Source of the DNA: Taxawa tesnikishii (nom. ined.)
Lineage: Eukaryota; Ascomycota; Dothideomycetes; Dothideales
NCBI GenBank assembly: GCA_030247885.1
Contig: JAPDRO010000003.1
Coordinates: 1,302,001 to 1,366,000 of the forward strand
Direction of reading: 5' to 3'
DNA length: 64,000 nucleotides
The notes beneath the pieces are model-generated. The model was not told the DNA's origin. It saw only the letters and a program-made list of their open reading frames with translations, and made no database searches. Position 1 is the first letter of the stretch. Every line of letters begins with the position of its first letter. The translations under genes were made by a program, and so were the position numbers. Positions 1-11,185 of this stretch are shown one piece after another.

Positions 1-2
1 CG

Positions 3-149
3 GCGGGAGACGGAGTGGAAGTGGATGTGGGGCCGCTTTTATCGGCAGACACGACCGGGAAGACAACGGCGCTGCGAGTTGCAGCACCGCTCTGCAACCT
101 CATCTCATCACCTTCCGGAAAATGGTTCGTTAGGATTACCTGAGGACTA
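3..149 (+). CDS. Possible C-terminal end of an unknown gene
   Basis: One frame is open from the window edge to a TGA at about 147-149. The translation, with stretches such as VEVDVGPLLS and GKWFVRIT, looks protein-like, but I do not recognise a family. It may be the last exon of a gene that starts outside the window. It could equally be a chance open stretch, because only about 48 codons are visible. Confidence 0.25.
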
Positions 150-283
150 TGTACTGTAAGTCAAGATCGTGCCTATGAGAGAGGGTCGCAACATTAGCCA
201 CTTTTGTCGTGTAGAGTTGAAAGCTCCCAAGGAGCTCCAAGGATATCGTTATCGAAGCATCCAAACATGCTGTCGAACTACAA

Positions 284-820
284 TCATGCCCTTGGTGCAT
301 CGGCTCGCGCAGTCTCCCATGCAGCGTCCACAGCCCTCACAAGAGCGTCAGAAAGCGATCCGGCATCACAAATTTTGAGATTTCTTTCCAGACGCATGGA
401 ACTCGAACCAATGATAACGCCATCACCGTTGTCTGCGCTCAAGGCCGAGTGGTGCAATGCCCATCGTGAGGCCATTGCGTGTACGATAATACCGTATCTC
501 TGCACTTCCTGTCTGACGTGGTCGACTGCTCCGAGCATCTCGTCTTTCGGACAGACAGTCGAGTATATCTTGTCAATTATTGTATTGGGGTCGAAATGGC
601 CGCCGACGGCATCTTGAGATATGTCTCGCACTCGCGAAGCACAGGTAGTGTCTTCACCTCAACGTTCCACATTGTTGCATTGTAATGAAAGTTGCTCAAC
701 CCTATGCCGCGAATTCCCCGTTTGCGGGAAGCCTTATCCAGAGCTTCCATGACCTTGTCGGACGGCGTTTCCGGGTCCAGCGCATGAATCGATTCAAGAA
801 ATAGAGTTCTGATCTTTAGG
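284..820 (-). pseudogene. Aldo-keto reductase (AKR7/aflatoxin aldehyde reductase type) relic
   Basis: Two adjoining minus-strand stretches resemble the C-terminal half of AKR7-type aldo-keto reductases. The upstream one (about 820-640) carries the family's IRGIGLSNF segment and a VEVKTLPVLREC segment. The downstream one (631-284) carries GGHFDPNT, RWALHHSAL and DGVIIGSSS, typical of the end of the barrel. The strand that should hold the FYAYNPLAGG-like segment is missing, the two parts lie in different frames, and I find no N-terminal half with the catalytic Tyr/Lys. I therefore read it as a decayed host gene rather than a working NADPH-dependent aldehyde reductase. A single missing base, as seen elsewhere in this window, could explain the frame change but not the missing segment. 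Confidence 0.6.
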
Positions 821-1590
821 GCGTCTTAACTACCATTAACGCTCTTGGAAACGTTGTCCGAGAGCCAGAGCCTGGGTATCAGTCCAGTTGTGTTTAGACG
901 ACGGCCAATGACGCGAGATATGTGCTACCGAGGACGGCTTCGCAGCTATGTGGTGCACCCTTGAAACAAAGTCAACACAGTACTTTACTACGACACCAAG
1001 AACGCTGGCTTGACATTGCAATCATATCTCAATTGGAAAGACAGAACATAGACCTCACTATGGTAAAGATTATGCCAAGTGGAATGGTCGCGGTGAACAT
1101 GCGACCGAGAAATCCTGCATGTGTTACAGCGTGGAATACAGCGTCAAGTACAGCACTGTCCTTATGAGCCGACGAATAGCACGAGAGGTAGGGATGTGAT
1201 GCCGTACACTGTTTCGAAGAAGCTGGAAAACGCAGACACTCTAAGCTGTGAGTTCAACCCCTCTGGAAACGTCAAGACCATCACGGAGAGGGAGGTCCAC
1301 CAGCATCTTCACATCCATTGCACAATTTTCCGAGCTCCGGTTCTCCGGTGTCTTCTTTTGTAGAAGGATATGCACCGAATTTCGACGCTTCGTCTTTTCC
1401 TTGGCCGCGCCAGGATGCGTGCGTCTCTAATAAGTCGTATTGCATAGTGATCTGGACTAAGCGGGGTAGTACCGTTAGGTGAAGGTGAAAATCGGTCCGA
1501 CGCAGCACACTTGACTTTGTCCAGTCCAAGCAGCTTCTCATCTTCTAATTAACGTCTCTTCTCGTTTCAATTAGCAGCAGATCCCGCACA
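821..1590. other. Intergenic; upstream region of sulfite oxidase
   Basis: Only short overlapping open stretches without recognisable domains. The part next to 1590 is presumably the promoter and 5' UTR of the sulfite oxidase gene. Confidence 0.5.
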
Positions 1591-2730
1591 ATGCCCTTCA
1601 CTGATAAGCCACTAAATCGCGAACCTCCCGTGTCCGAACTCGTCTCCTCCTTTATCACCGTCAAGGATGGATACGACCGCAACCACGGCGGCATACCCAT
1701 TCTGGATGCTTCCAAGCACTTTGTGCGCGTCGATGGCGCAGTGGAGAACATTCTAGAATTGTCTATGTCTGAGCTGCAGAATGGCTTTCCTCAGCACGAG
1801 GTTGTGTGTGCGTTGCAGTGTGCAGGTAACCGGAGGCATACTATGCGAACATTGATCAAGGAGGTGCAGGGGATAGATTGGAACGATGGTGCAGTGATGA
1901 ACTGTAAATGGAGGGGTCCTCGCCTTCGGGACATCTTGAACAAAGCGAAGGTTACTTTGCCTAAAGATCAGAAGGGGCATGTGGCGTTTGCATGCTATCA
2001 GACACCATGCCAAGAAGATGAATGGTATGGTGCGAGTATTGAGTTGGAGCGAGCTTTGGATGAAGACGCGGATGTAATACTGGCGCTTGAGGTAAAAGCA
2101 CGCCTGAAACGGGGATGTTAGGTGACTGACATCCTATAGATGAACGACCAGCCATTGACGCCGAACCACGGCTACCCTGTCAGAGTCGTGACGCCCGGCA
2201 TAGCAGGCGCTCGAGCAGTCAAATGGCTCGATAGAATCACAGTACAGAGGGTGGAAAGCCCCAATTTCTATCAACAGCACGACTATAAGATCCTTCCACT
2301 GGAAGCCGTGGACAAGGAGTCCGCAGAGCCGTTCTGGCACTTAACCCCTGGAATCCAGAACATGCCTGTAAACTCAGTCATCGCACTTCCCGAAGAGGGC
2401 AGTACTGTCACTCGTGCCCAAGACGGTACGATCACGGTGCAAGGATACGCCCTGCCGAGTGGCGACAACGGTCCTGTCACGAAGGTCGAAGTCAGTGCAG
2501 ATGATGGCAAGACATGGACGGACGCAGAGCTGGTACACCACCCCCAAGATGGGAAGTGGAGTTGGAAACTCTGGCGTACTGATATCAAAATCGAACCGGG
2601 CAGCGGGAGAGTCGTCTTCAGCAAGGCCACAGACAACGCAGGTAACACACAGGAGAGGAGTAGCCAATGGAACCTGAGAGGAGTTGGCTATAACGGGTAC
2701 GGAGAGGCGAGGGACTTGCACATTGCGTGA
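1591..2730 (+). CDS. Sulfite oxidase (molybdopterin-dependent, no cytochrome b5 domain)
   Basis: Two exons (1591-2091, 2140-2730) joined over a 48-nt intron (GTAAAA...CTATAG) encode about 363 residues. The molybdopterin-binding oxidoreductase core comes first, with the sulfite-oxidase signature around residue 70 (LQCAGNRR, whose Cys ligates molybdenum). The Mo-co dimerisation domain follows, with TITVQGYALPSG and KVEVSADDGKTW. There is no N-terminal cytochrome b5 domain or transit peptide, so this is the short fungal/plant-like form that oxidises sulfite to sulfate with an acceptor other than cytochrome c. The C-terminus (HIA) is not a peroxisomal PTS1, so a cytosolic site is likely. The start at 1591 is the first ATG giving the full conserved N-terminus (PLNREPP). 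Confidence 0.93.
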
Positions 2731-3292
2731 TAGTCTTTCAGTCGTGACTTGAACAATAACGATCTGTGATTACGAGGAATCGGATTGAGCTTGAAAAGAG
2801 CTCCTGCTGACGATCGCCTTTTAAACAAATTGTCAAGTTTGTATGGTTTTGCTACAGAGTATTTGAGAGCGTGTGATACATCAAGTGCGCCTTGCAGTTC
2901 GTCGTTGAGTATTTGTTAGATGATTGTCTCGATATCAGTGATGAATTGCTTGCTTTTCGAGTCCGTGCACCTCGACTTGTGACGTGCGCCGCCGCCCGCC
3001 AAAGCTCGCCAGATCGCCGGCGACGTTCCAGCTTCATTGACAGTGTATGCTTGGGTTGCGACCACGACTGAGAGCCCGACCTTCACTGATTGACCTCGTC
3101 ACCCAGAAGAACATCGACCAGCTCTCCTCCCATCCCCAACCGCTATCATCCCCTATATCAGACCGAGAGCTTGACGACGACGACAAGGCTCCGCTCTCCA
3201 CTGCATTGCCTGAAAGTCCTGCCCTCGACCGCACTGACAGTGAACCACCCCTACCGATAGAGGCCGGGAAAGCGCAGAAGACACCCGTCACA

Positions 3293-5271
3293 ATGGCACC
3301 AAGACAGAGAGATGAGTCGGGAGAGGACCAGCAGGGCCAGATCTTCTCCGTTTCTGGTCCCGTCGTGGTGGCCGAGCACATGATCGGCTGTGCCATGTAT
3401 GAGCTTGTCAAGGTCGGCCATGACCAGCTTGTCGGAGAAGTTATTAGGATAGAGGCCGACAAGGCAACCATCCAAGTCTACGAGGAGACAGGTACGGTTT
3501 ACAATCCATGCTCTCTATGAATGGCAGCTAACGCTCTAATGCAGCGGGTGTCACTGTCGGTGACCCTGTCACTCGTACTGGCCAACCTCTTTCCGTCGAG
3601 CTTGGTCCTGGTCTGTTGGAGACTATTTACGATGGTATCCAGCGTCCACTGAAGGCCATCGGAGAGGTCTCCAACAGCATTTACATTCCTCGTGGTATTG
3701 ATGTACCCTCGCTTGACCGGGAAAAGAAATGGGATTTCAAGCCTGCTGGCTTCAAGGTCGGCGACCACATCACCGGTGGTGATGTCTTCGGTAGCGTCTA
3801 CGAGAACTCGCTCCTGAACGACCATAAGATTCTGTTGCCACCAAGAGCAAGGGGTACCATCACCAGGATTGCAGAGGCTGGCGAATATACTGTGGATGAG
3901 AAGATCTTGGAGGTTGAGTTCGATGGTAAGAAGACTGAGTACAGCATGATGCACAAATGGCCTGTCCGAGTGCCGAGGCCTGTCAACGACAAACTCTCCT
4001 CCGACTCGCCCTTCATTGTCGGCCAACGTGTGTTGGATGCCCTTTTCCCAAGTGTTCAGGGTGGCACTGTCTGCATTCCTGGTGCTTTCGGTTGCGGCAA
4101 GACTGTCATCAGTCAGTCCGTGTCCAAGTTCTCCAATAGCGACATCATTGTATATGTCGGTTGTGGTGAGCGGGGTAACGAGATGGCGGAAGTTCTGATG
4201 GATTTCCCAGAGGTCTGTGTGGCATTCGCCGAGTGATCAACTCAATTACTGACCTTTCATAGCTCAGCATTGAAGTGAATGGCAAGAAGGAGCCCATCAT
4301 GAAGCGTACCACGCTCATTGCGAACACATCGAACATGCCTGTCGCCGCCCGTGAAGCTTCCATTTACACCGGTATCACGATCGCCGAATACTTCCGTGAC
4401 CAGGGAAAGAACGTGGCTATGATGGCGGACTCTTCCTCTCGCTGGGCCGAGGCTTTGCGTGAACTTTCTGGTCGTCTGGGAGAGATGCCTGCAGACCAGG
4501 GTTTCCCCGCCTACCTAGGTGCCAAGCTCGCCTCCTTCTATGAACGTGCTGGCAAGTGTATCGCTCTCGGAAGCCCCGAGAGAAATGGCAGTGTCAGTAT
4601 CGTCGGTGCCGTCAGCCCTCCTGGTGGTGATTTCTCCGACCCCGTCACCAGTAGCACGCTGGGTATCGTGCAGGTATTCTGGGGTCTCGACAAAAAACTT
4701 GCTCAACGGAAACACTTCCCCTCTATCAATACATCGATTTCATACAGCAAGTACACCACTACGCTGGAGAAGTTCTACCAAGAGAACAACCCAGAGTTCC
4801 CGCGTCTGCGTGACCGCATCAAGGAGCTGTTGTCCACCTCTGAGGATCTTGACCAAGTCGTGCAGCTGGTCGGAAAGAGTGCCCTCGGCGATGGTGACAA
4901 GATCACACTCGATGTTGCAACCCTGATCAAGGATGACTTCCTGCAGCAGAACGGTTACAGCGAGTACGACCAGTTCTGCCCGCTCTGGAAGACATTCTGG
5001 ATGATGAAGAACATGATGGGCTTCCATGATGAGGCGCAAAAGGCCATCAGCCAGGGTCACGCATGGAATAAGGTCCGTGAGGCTACCGCGGACATTCAGA
5101 CTCAGTTGAGGAACATGAAGTTCGAGATTCCATCCGAGGGTGAGGACAAGGTCACCAAGAAGGTGAGTGATATAGCAGAACGTCTGGACGGAACTATTGC
5201 TAACATGTCTTCAGTACGAGGAGCTACTGCAGAAGATGAACGAGAAGTTTGCGTCTGTCATGGACGAGTAG
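3293..5271 (+). CDS. vma1: V-type proton ATPase catalytic subunit A
   Basis: Four exons (3293-3491, 3545-4212, 4263-5162, 5215-5271) encode a subunit A of about 607 residues, the ATP-hydrolysing subunit of the V1 sector that acidifies the vacuole. Visible features are the N-terminal barrel ([14 protein letters not shown]), the Walker A loop GAFGCGKT, the Walker B region with [14 protein letters not shown], and the C-terminal helical domain ending KFASVMDE. Introns are 53, 50 and 52 nt, all GT-AG. The chosen start, [10 protein letters not shown], matches the usual fungal N-terminus. An in-frame ATG at 3047 would add 82 residues. No VDE-type homing intein interrupts the Walker A region, unlike S. 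cerevisiae VMA1. Confidence 0.96.
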
Positions 5272-5698
5272 AATGTTTTGCTTCCGTTTTGATAGCTGTT
5301 GCATGATAGATTGGCACGGAGTACCCTGTATATAGCGAGCGCTATTGAGTTTAAATCAATCCACACTTTCTTTTAAAGCTTAAACGCCATCTATATAATA
5401 TTGCCCTCACTATAGTGTGGTGACCAGTCACTGTTGTTTCCTTTGCCTAGTGTCGAATCATGCCAGGCGCTTGTCGAAGGTTTCGGCGGCTCAAGGACGC
5501 TTCTTTCCCCACGCGTCTCCAACTTCATCCCCGCCTTCACCTCCGCTTTCTATCTTGCATGACCGCGGCTTCCCTGTTCCCATGTATATACCCTGCGTAG
5601 CCGCATGGCAGGTGGCTACCATTCATGTATCTAGATAGCTAGCGGTATACCGACCCCCTAACTACTTCTTCTTCCAAGAGAGACGCCATTGTATCTCA
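5272..5698. other. Intergenic between vma1 and the CoA-transferase gene
   Basis: 3' UTR of vma1 followed by presumed promoter of the next gene. Nothing else is recognisable. Confidence 0.5.
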
Positions 5699-7023
5699 AT
5701 GTCTCAATCACCACCTCTAACAGGCCTTCGGGTGCTGGAGTTTGCAGGTCTCGCTCCAGGTAGGTGCGTCCAAATCGACCATTTGCACCGAACTGACCAT
5801 GCTCCTCAGGTCCCTTCGCTGGCATGCTTCTGGCCGACTACGGAGCAACAGTCTTGCGCGTGGACCGCGCCCATCCCTCCGCCTACACCTCTGATCCACC
5901 CCCACCGACACCTGACCTCCTGACCCGCCGCAAGACCTCTATAGCTGTCAATCTCAAGTCTCCGGCTGGCGTTGCTCTTATAAAATCTCTGATTCCCCGC
6001 ATCGACATCGTAATCGACCCTTTCAGGCCTGGCGTTCTTGAGAAAGCAGGATTGGATCCGGTCAAGGTCCTCTTGCGTGTAAACCCGCGCCTCATCATTG
6101 CTCGCATGACAGGGTTCCGTAGAGATGGGAAATACAAGGATATGGCAGGCCACGATATAAACTACATTGCCGTGTCGGGCTTACTCTCGATGCTGGGACG
6201 CGCTCATGAGAAACCGTTCGCGCCGATGAATGTTATGGGAGACTTTGCTGGGGAGGGTTGGTTTGCTTTCTGGGAATCGTCATGGCACTACTACAACGGT
6301 GTAGGACGGACATGGGACAAGTGGTCGAAGCGAACATGGTTGATGGGAGTGCATTTCTAGGGACAATGCCAAGGTTGGGAACGAAGACCAAGGCTTGGGA
6401 CAGACCAAGGGGAGAAAACTTGCTGGATGGGGGTTGCCCCTACTACGATACTTATGAGACCGGGGACGGGAAGTACATGGCCGTGTAAGTGGGTTTCTCT
6501 GTAAGCGGATGCGATGAAGAAGAACTAACACAGTGACAGAGGATGTCTTGAACCGCAGTTCTACGTGGCATTCCTGAGAGGATTGGGTGTGGATCCTGAA
6601 TCCTTACCCGGTAAACGGGAAGACAGAAGCACCTGGCCCTACCAGAGGGATCTCTTCACGAAGATATTCAAATCAAGGACACGATCTGAATGGGAGAGTA
6701 TATTCGATGGCACAGACGCTTGCTGTACGCCGGTCTTAACACAGCAGGAGCTGGAGAAGGATGGATTTGATCAACGTCCCATTGTCACGCTCCGGGATTC
6801 TCCAGGACTGGCGCTTGCTGATGCGGAAGCAGACGGAAGACCTCCAGCTGAAGGACAGGGAATCGGTATTGAAGGCGAAGGATGGGTCAGTAAAGGGTTA
6901 CATCCCGGAGAAGAAGGCGAAGAGATCTTGCAAAGGTGGATGGGATGGAGGCGAGGGAGGCATTATGGTGTAGTTGATGGTGGACTGGTGCAGCTTGACA
7001 GAAGCGCCTCACCAAGACTGTGA
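5699..7023 (+). CDS. CoA-transferase family III / alpha-methylacyl-CoA racemase-like
   Basis: Exons 5699-5759, 5810-6484 and 6540-7023 encode a family III CoA-transferase of the AMACR branch, which epimerises 2-methyl-branched acyl-CoAs in branched fatty acid breakdown. Hallmarks are [17 protein letters not shown] near the N-terminus, [11 protein letters not shown] with the catalytic His-Asp region, and [11 protein letters not shown]. Introns of 50 and 55 nt are GT-AG. The frame changes once, near 6250-6258, inside a G-rich run (gctggggagggttgg). One extra G would restore the family's DFAGGGL motif and the rest is well conserved, so I suspect a base-calling error rather than a dead gene. The C-terminus PRL is not a canonical PTS1. 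Confidence 0.85.
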
Positions 7024-7650
7024 TAGCATTGGGCTCAAGAGACGTTGGACAGTTGTATTCGCGCAAGCTGGCATACGGGCCTTGTCTTTTATCAACGTGT
7101 GTCTGGACCACGCACTTCTCATGCCCTAAGGCTACGTTCGGATGTTCCCAGTGGTTGAACAACGCTTGGATCTTCAAGCCTCTGCAACGTTTATCGGGAA
7201 GACGAACGTGGTCAAGCACCCCGAACCGATGTAAGAATAATGGCTCCACAACTTTGGCCTGCTCTGTATTATCCTTGTACAGCTAGATTGCCTCACGGTT
7301 ATTGTCGTGCCGTTGCGGCGCGGTGCATCGATTGTGACGGTTTGACTTCGGAACATTCTCAACTTCTTCCCCAAACATGTGTCTCTCTATGAAGCCAACT
7401 CCTCACTCCGTCTCCTAAAAGCGGTCCGCTCGCAAGAAAGATGGCGGTGTAATTTCATCTGGGCAGGACAACATTGAGCTCTGAACATGATGCAACTCTT
7501 TTAGACAGTTGGCGGCGGTTACCAGGACTGCCGTTGGAGCAGCGTTATCGGCACCTACGCGTCTCTGAACTCCATCTACCGGCCGTTCCATATACTGAGA
7601 CAGGTAGCTGTGCCGTATAGCAAACTCTTCAAGGTCACAGTGTCCGGTCA
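7024..7650. other. Gene-poor stretch, nothing recognised
   Basis: Short overlapping open stretches on both strands without recognisable domains, repeats or splice-supported exons. Confidence 0.5.
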
Positions 7651-7689
7651 CGGTTGGTTATAATCACTGTACAGCCGCCGCCATGTGGT

Positions 7690-8215
7690 TGTTGTATCCC
7701 CTTTGCTTTTCGATCTTTGAAGATCAAAGTCATGATGGTGTCCGCCACGGGGGCAATCATGCCACTTGGTACGCGTGTTCTCCCAAGCGTTGTCGCGCTG
7801 CTGGCACTGTCTGTTCTACCGTATTGTTTGGGTAAGAGGGAAAGAGATGCGACGCCGACACACCCATGACTGACACAACAACAGCTCGCCGTATCTCAAC
7901 TGTTCGATCATGGAGCAAGCTGTTTCTGTCCGGCTGGTGTAAGTTTGCCTGCATTCCGGCAAGCACTGTTCCGTGTATTACCATGTTGCTAACTCTCATA
8001 CAGTGATTGTTATGATATACAGTAGTTCTTGGCTTTTCGTCTTCTTCTGCACTGTGCTAGCAAAGAGTTTCGATATCAACGCCAGCCACCGAAGCTGCGA
8101 CGCTGCAATCTTACTATGTACGCGAGACTTGTCACAAGAGCAGAAACGAGACTCACACGAACACCATTAGGTCTGGCACTATATTTTACCTCCACAGGCT
8201 ATGCATATGAGTAAA
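7690..8215 (+). pseudogene. Possible relic of a multi-pass membrane protein
   Basis: Three plausible exons separated by GT-AG introns (about 7832-7884, 7940-8003, 8119-8170) give hydrophobic segments such as PSVVALLALSVLPYCLG and SSSWLFVFFCTVLA, then a Cys-containing stretch CDAAILLC. They resemble the first three membrane helices of a fungal receptor-like membrane family, but the product stops soon after the third helix. I cannot name the family securely and see no continuation downstream. It may be a truncated gene, a short lineage-specific gene, or chance hydrophobicity. Confidence 0.3.
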
Positions 8216-9495
8216 CTTTCCCCCACGACAATCGACCACCCTGCTTGAGATCCCTCGGAGACGTTTCTTGAAGGCAGAGCTGACAAAGGCACACTGGGGA
8301 AGATGCTCGATAACAACCGAGCTGGATTAGGTGTTAGCTCTCAGACCAAAGGCAGAAAAGGACGCGAAACTGTTGGAGCACTACGAGAATGATCAGCAAT
8401 CCTGGAGAGATGGATGGTAGGCGAAAAATCATCAAAAGACAGATCGTGACAGGTCTTCAGACTTTGCCTTTTCTCGTCATGCTCAACCAGCGACTTGCGT
8501 ATGCAAGAGTGAGTTCGCGGCTGAGCTAGTAGTCTGTTTACCAGAGCTCTAATGCATTCTTCATGGACATGGAAAAGGAAGGATGGGAGCATTACTTACG
8601 AATCGCAGATAAGGCTGGATGCATAGGTGCTTGGGGATGTGAAGGCATACGCCTCCCACCTGTGTTCTTCGGTTGTCAAAAGCCGACTCAAGCTCCGGCC
8701 TTCGCGTGTCCGACAAGGTGTTTCAACTATTGCCAGGTGTAGCTGAAGGGCCTTCGAGTCCGGGGAACGGTCAGCGATTGGAGGCTCAGCCTGCGCTCAC
8801 TTTGCTGGAAACAGGCAAAGCATCCGCATACGTTGCAGACGTGAGCCGCAGGTAAACAACAGACACATCGTGTGAGCATGGCAACGATGTGGGTAGTAGT
8901 TGTGATGGCAGGCGTGTCCCATCTTTTAGGTCATCAGCCGGTCATGGGATGCCGCACGAGGGGCCCTTGAACCGATGGTTTTATAAGTGGGTATTGGTCT
9001 CTCTCGACACACGCATCGGAGTCGCCAGCAAGGTGGAGCATGATTGCACAAGCTGGCGATGATTTGAGTTGGTGGTCTTGAGAAGCGAAGAAGAAAAGAA
9101 GAGGCACTCGGGCAGAACGAAAGTTTTGAGAAGACACCAGTTCCTTGGCGCCCGTGCGTCGACGATGGCAGTCTTCGAGCATTCAAGCGCGAGCCAGCTT
9201 CCATATTTCCATAGCTAAACTTGACCGCAAACCACATTTTACTCCGGACGACCCCGACAGCTACAACCATTATAACTCCTGTGCATTCTTCCTCGAGATA
9301 CCCCTTGCGACACCCGCCACAGCTTTTACCCCGATCAAAAGGCGCAACTGTAACATACTAGACCCCTCCGAAAGCTACACTGCAAAGTACTTGACCGCTC
9401 TCTGTTCCCGCATCCGGTCCACCTCTTCTGTTCGGATCTCGACCTCAAACCGTTCCTGCATTGTCCGCTGCCGCTTCAATGGATAGGGAGAACCT
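8216..9495. other. Intergenic, nothing recognised
   Basis: About 1.3 kb with short open stretches only. The part from roughly 9130 onward is likely promoter and 5' UTR of the eIF4E gene. Confidence 0.5.
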
Positions 9496-10667
9496 ATGGA
9501 CCCGTCGCTCCAAGTAAGTGCCCGCATGTGGCGCATCCCGCCGGCACAAGCTAAACATCATCCCAGCACCAGCAAGCTCTCCCTGTCCATGGACAAGTCA
9601 GATCGGCACGACAACAAGGACAACCATTCGAGTAGAGACTTCTCCGGAGCCAAGCGTTTCGGAAGCACGTCGTCCCACGGCAAGACGAACCCTTTCAACT
9701 CCATCACGCCCTTGAGTACCGGTTCGATAGCCTCACCCACTGCAGGCGGATCAACAGCTTTTGGATTGGGGTCGGGCGCGTTTGCCTCCTTTGGCTCTGC
9801 AACCAAGACGCCCAAGACTCCGGGCACTGCCTTTGATTTTGGAAAGGCAACTGCGGCCACACCGACTGCAGCCACACCCACAGAGAAGAAAGAGCCGGAG
9901 AAGAAAGAGGAGAGAGCGGTTCCGAAGAGGTCGGTATCGAATCTGCGCCCTCCGCCTGCTCAAGGTACCGAGCCCGCTGCTGCGATAGTAAAAGCCAATG
10001 ACACTCCATGGCCGTTGAAGTACACGTGGGTCGTGTGGTACCGGCCACCTACGTCCAAAAACTCCGACTACGAGAAGTCGACGAAGGCAATGTGCAAGAT
10101 GGCGACGGCGCAGCAGTTTTGGGCAGTATACTCTCATCTGAAGCGGCCGTCTGCTCTGCCCACCGTTTCAGACTACCACTTCTTCAAGGAGGGCATACGG
10201 CCTGTCTGGGAGGATGAGGAGAACAAGAAAGGTGGCAAGTGGATAATGCGCTTGAAGAAGGGTGTGGCGGATCGTTACTGGGAAGACCTGTTGATGGCCA
10301 TGATAGGCGATCAATTCGCTGAAGCTGGTGAGGAAGTGTGTGGTGCTGTCGTAAGCGTGCGGAGCGGGGAGGATGTGTTCAGTATCTGGACGAAAAACGA
10401 CGGCGGCAGGAACGTCAAGATTCGGTATATTTCGCAAAGTTATAGGTGTGAGGACTAAGTTCGCTAACGGCTTGCAGTGAGACTATCAAGCGCGTCTTGT
10501 CACTTCCTGCTGATACCAACATTGTATGGAAGAGCCACGACGACAGTATTGCTCAGCGCTCCGCAATTGACCAGGCTCGCCAGGAGAAAGGCGGTCACCA
10601 CACTGACAAGCGTCGCAACACCTCTGCCGAGGAGTCGACGCCTTCCAAGGAAAGGTCGACTGCATAG
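9496..10667 (+). CDS. Eukaryotic translation initiation factor 4E, class II (4EHP-like)
   Basis: A long first exon to 10434 and a second exon 10478-10667 (43-nt intron) encode an mRNA cap-binding protein. The core matches the 4EHP/eIF4E2 class. It has WVVWYRPP, where class I has a second cap-stacking Trp, and FWAVYSHL, HFFKEGIRPVWEDEENKKGG, RYWEDLLMAMIG and EEVCGAVVSVR. The N-terminal 140 residues are low complexity, rich in Phe-Gly, Ser and Pro-Thr. The start is uncertain: ATG 9496 is in frame, but a possible intron (GTAAGT at 9514) lies just after it, and ATG 9589 (MDKSDRHDNKD) is a good alternative. Such proteins often repress or select mRNAs for translation. Confidence 0.9.
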
Positions 10668-11185
10668 GAGGATTCCGTAATTGTAGTTCCATACGCGGGT
10701 GTGCTGCATGGAGGGGGACCTTGAATTTCCACTGCTTGACTGGATTAGCGTTTCTTCAGGATTGTAAGGCGTTTCGAAAGTCGAGGCCTCGTCGACAAGT
10801 TATGCATAGCCATGAACTAGGGAACTGTTGTACTACTACTACGCACCCACAGCCAGAGCAGATGGTATCATTGGTGCTCCTTTTGTTCATACGTTCAATG
10901 TGCCTACATATCCATGTCTGTGCGAAACACATGTATGTATGTGGACATATTGCTGCTCGGAACTAGCCATGAAGCTCCGATACCATGCGCCTTATCCGCT
11001 GTATGCAGCTAACAGCAGATAAAGAAAAGCCGACGTCACGCAAACAGACAAAGTGGGTGTGAATGTGTCAAGCGTAATAAACAGCAGGACGTTCACGAAA
11101 TAGAATAACTCAAAGTGGATCCACTGTAATTATCTCTCGTCCAAATGTCCTGTTTCCATCGTCTTCTCGGTTTCGCCAACAACCC
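10668..11185. other. Intergenic between the eIF4E and SUMO protease genes
   Basis: 3' UTR and promoter region. Nothing else recognised. Confidence 0.5.

Noticed and set aside
3600-4400. Homing intein in vma1
   Set aside because: The conserved regions around the Walker A loop are continuous apart from ordinary short introns.
9145-9486. 113-codon open stretch before the eIF4E gene
   Set aside because: No family resemblance. The position and composition fit promoter and 5' UTR.
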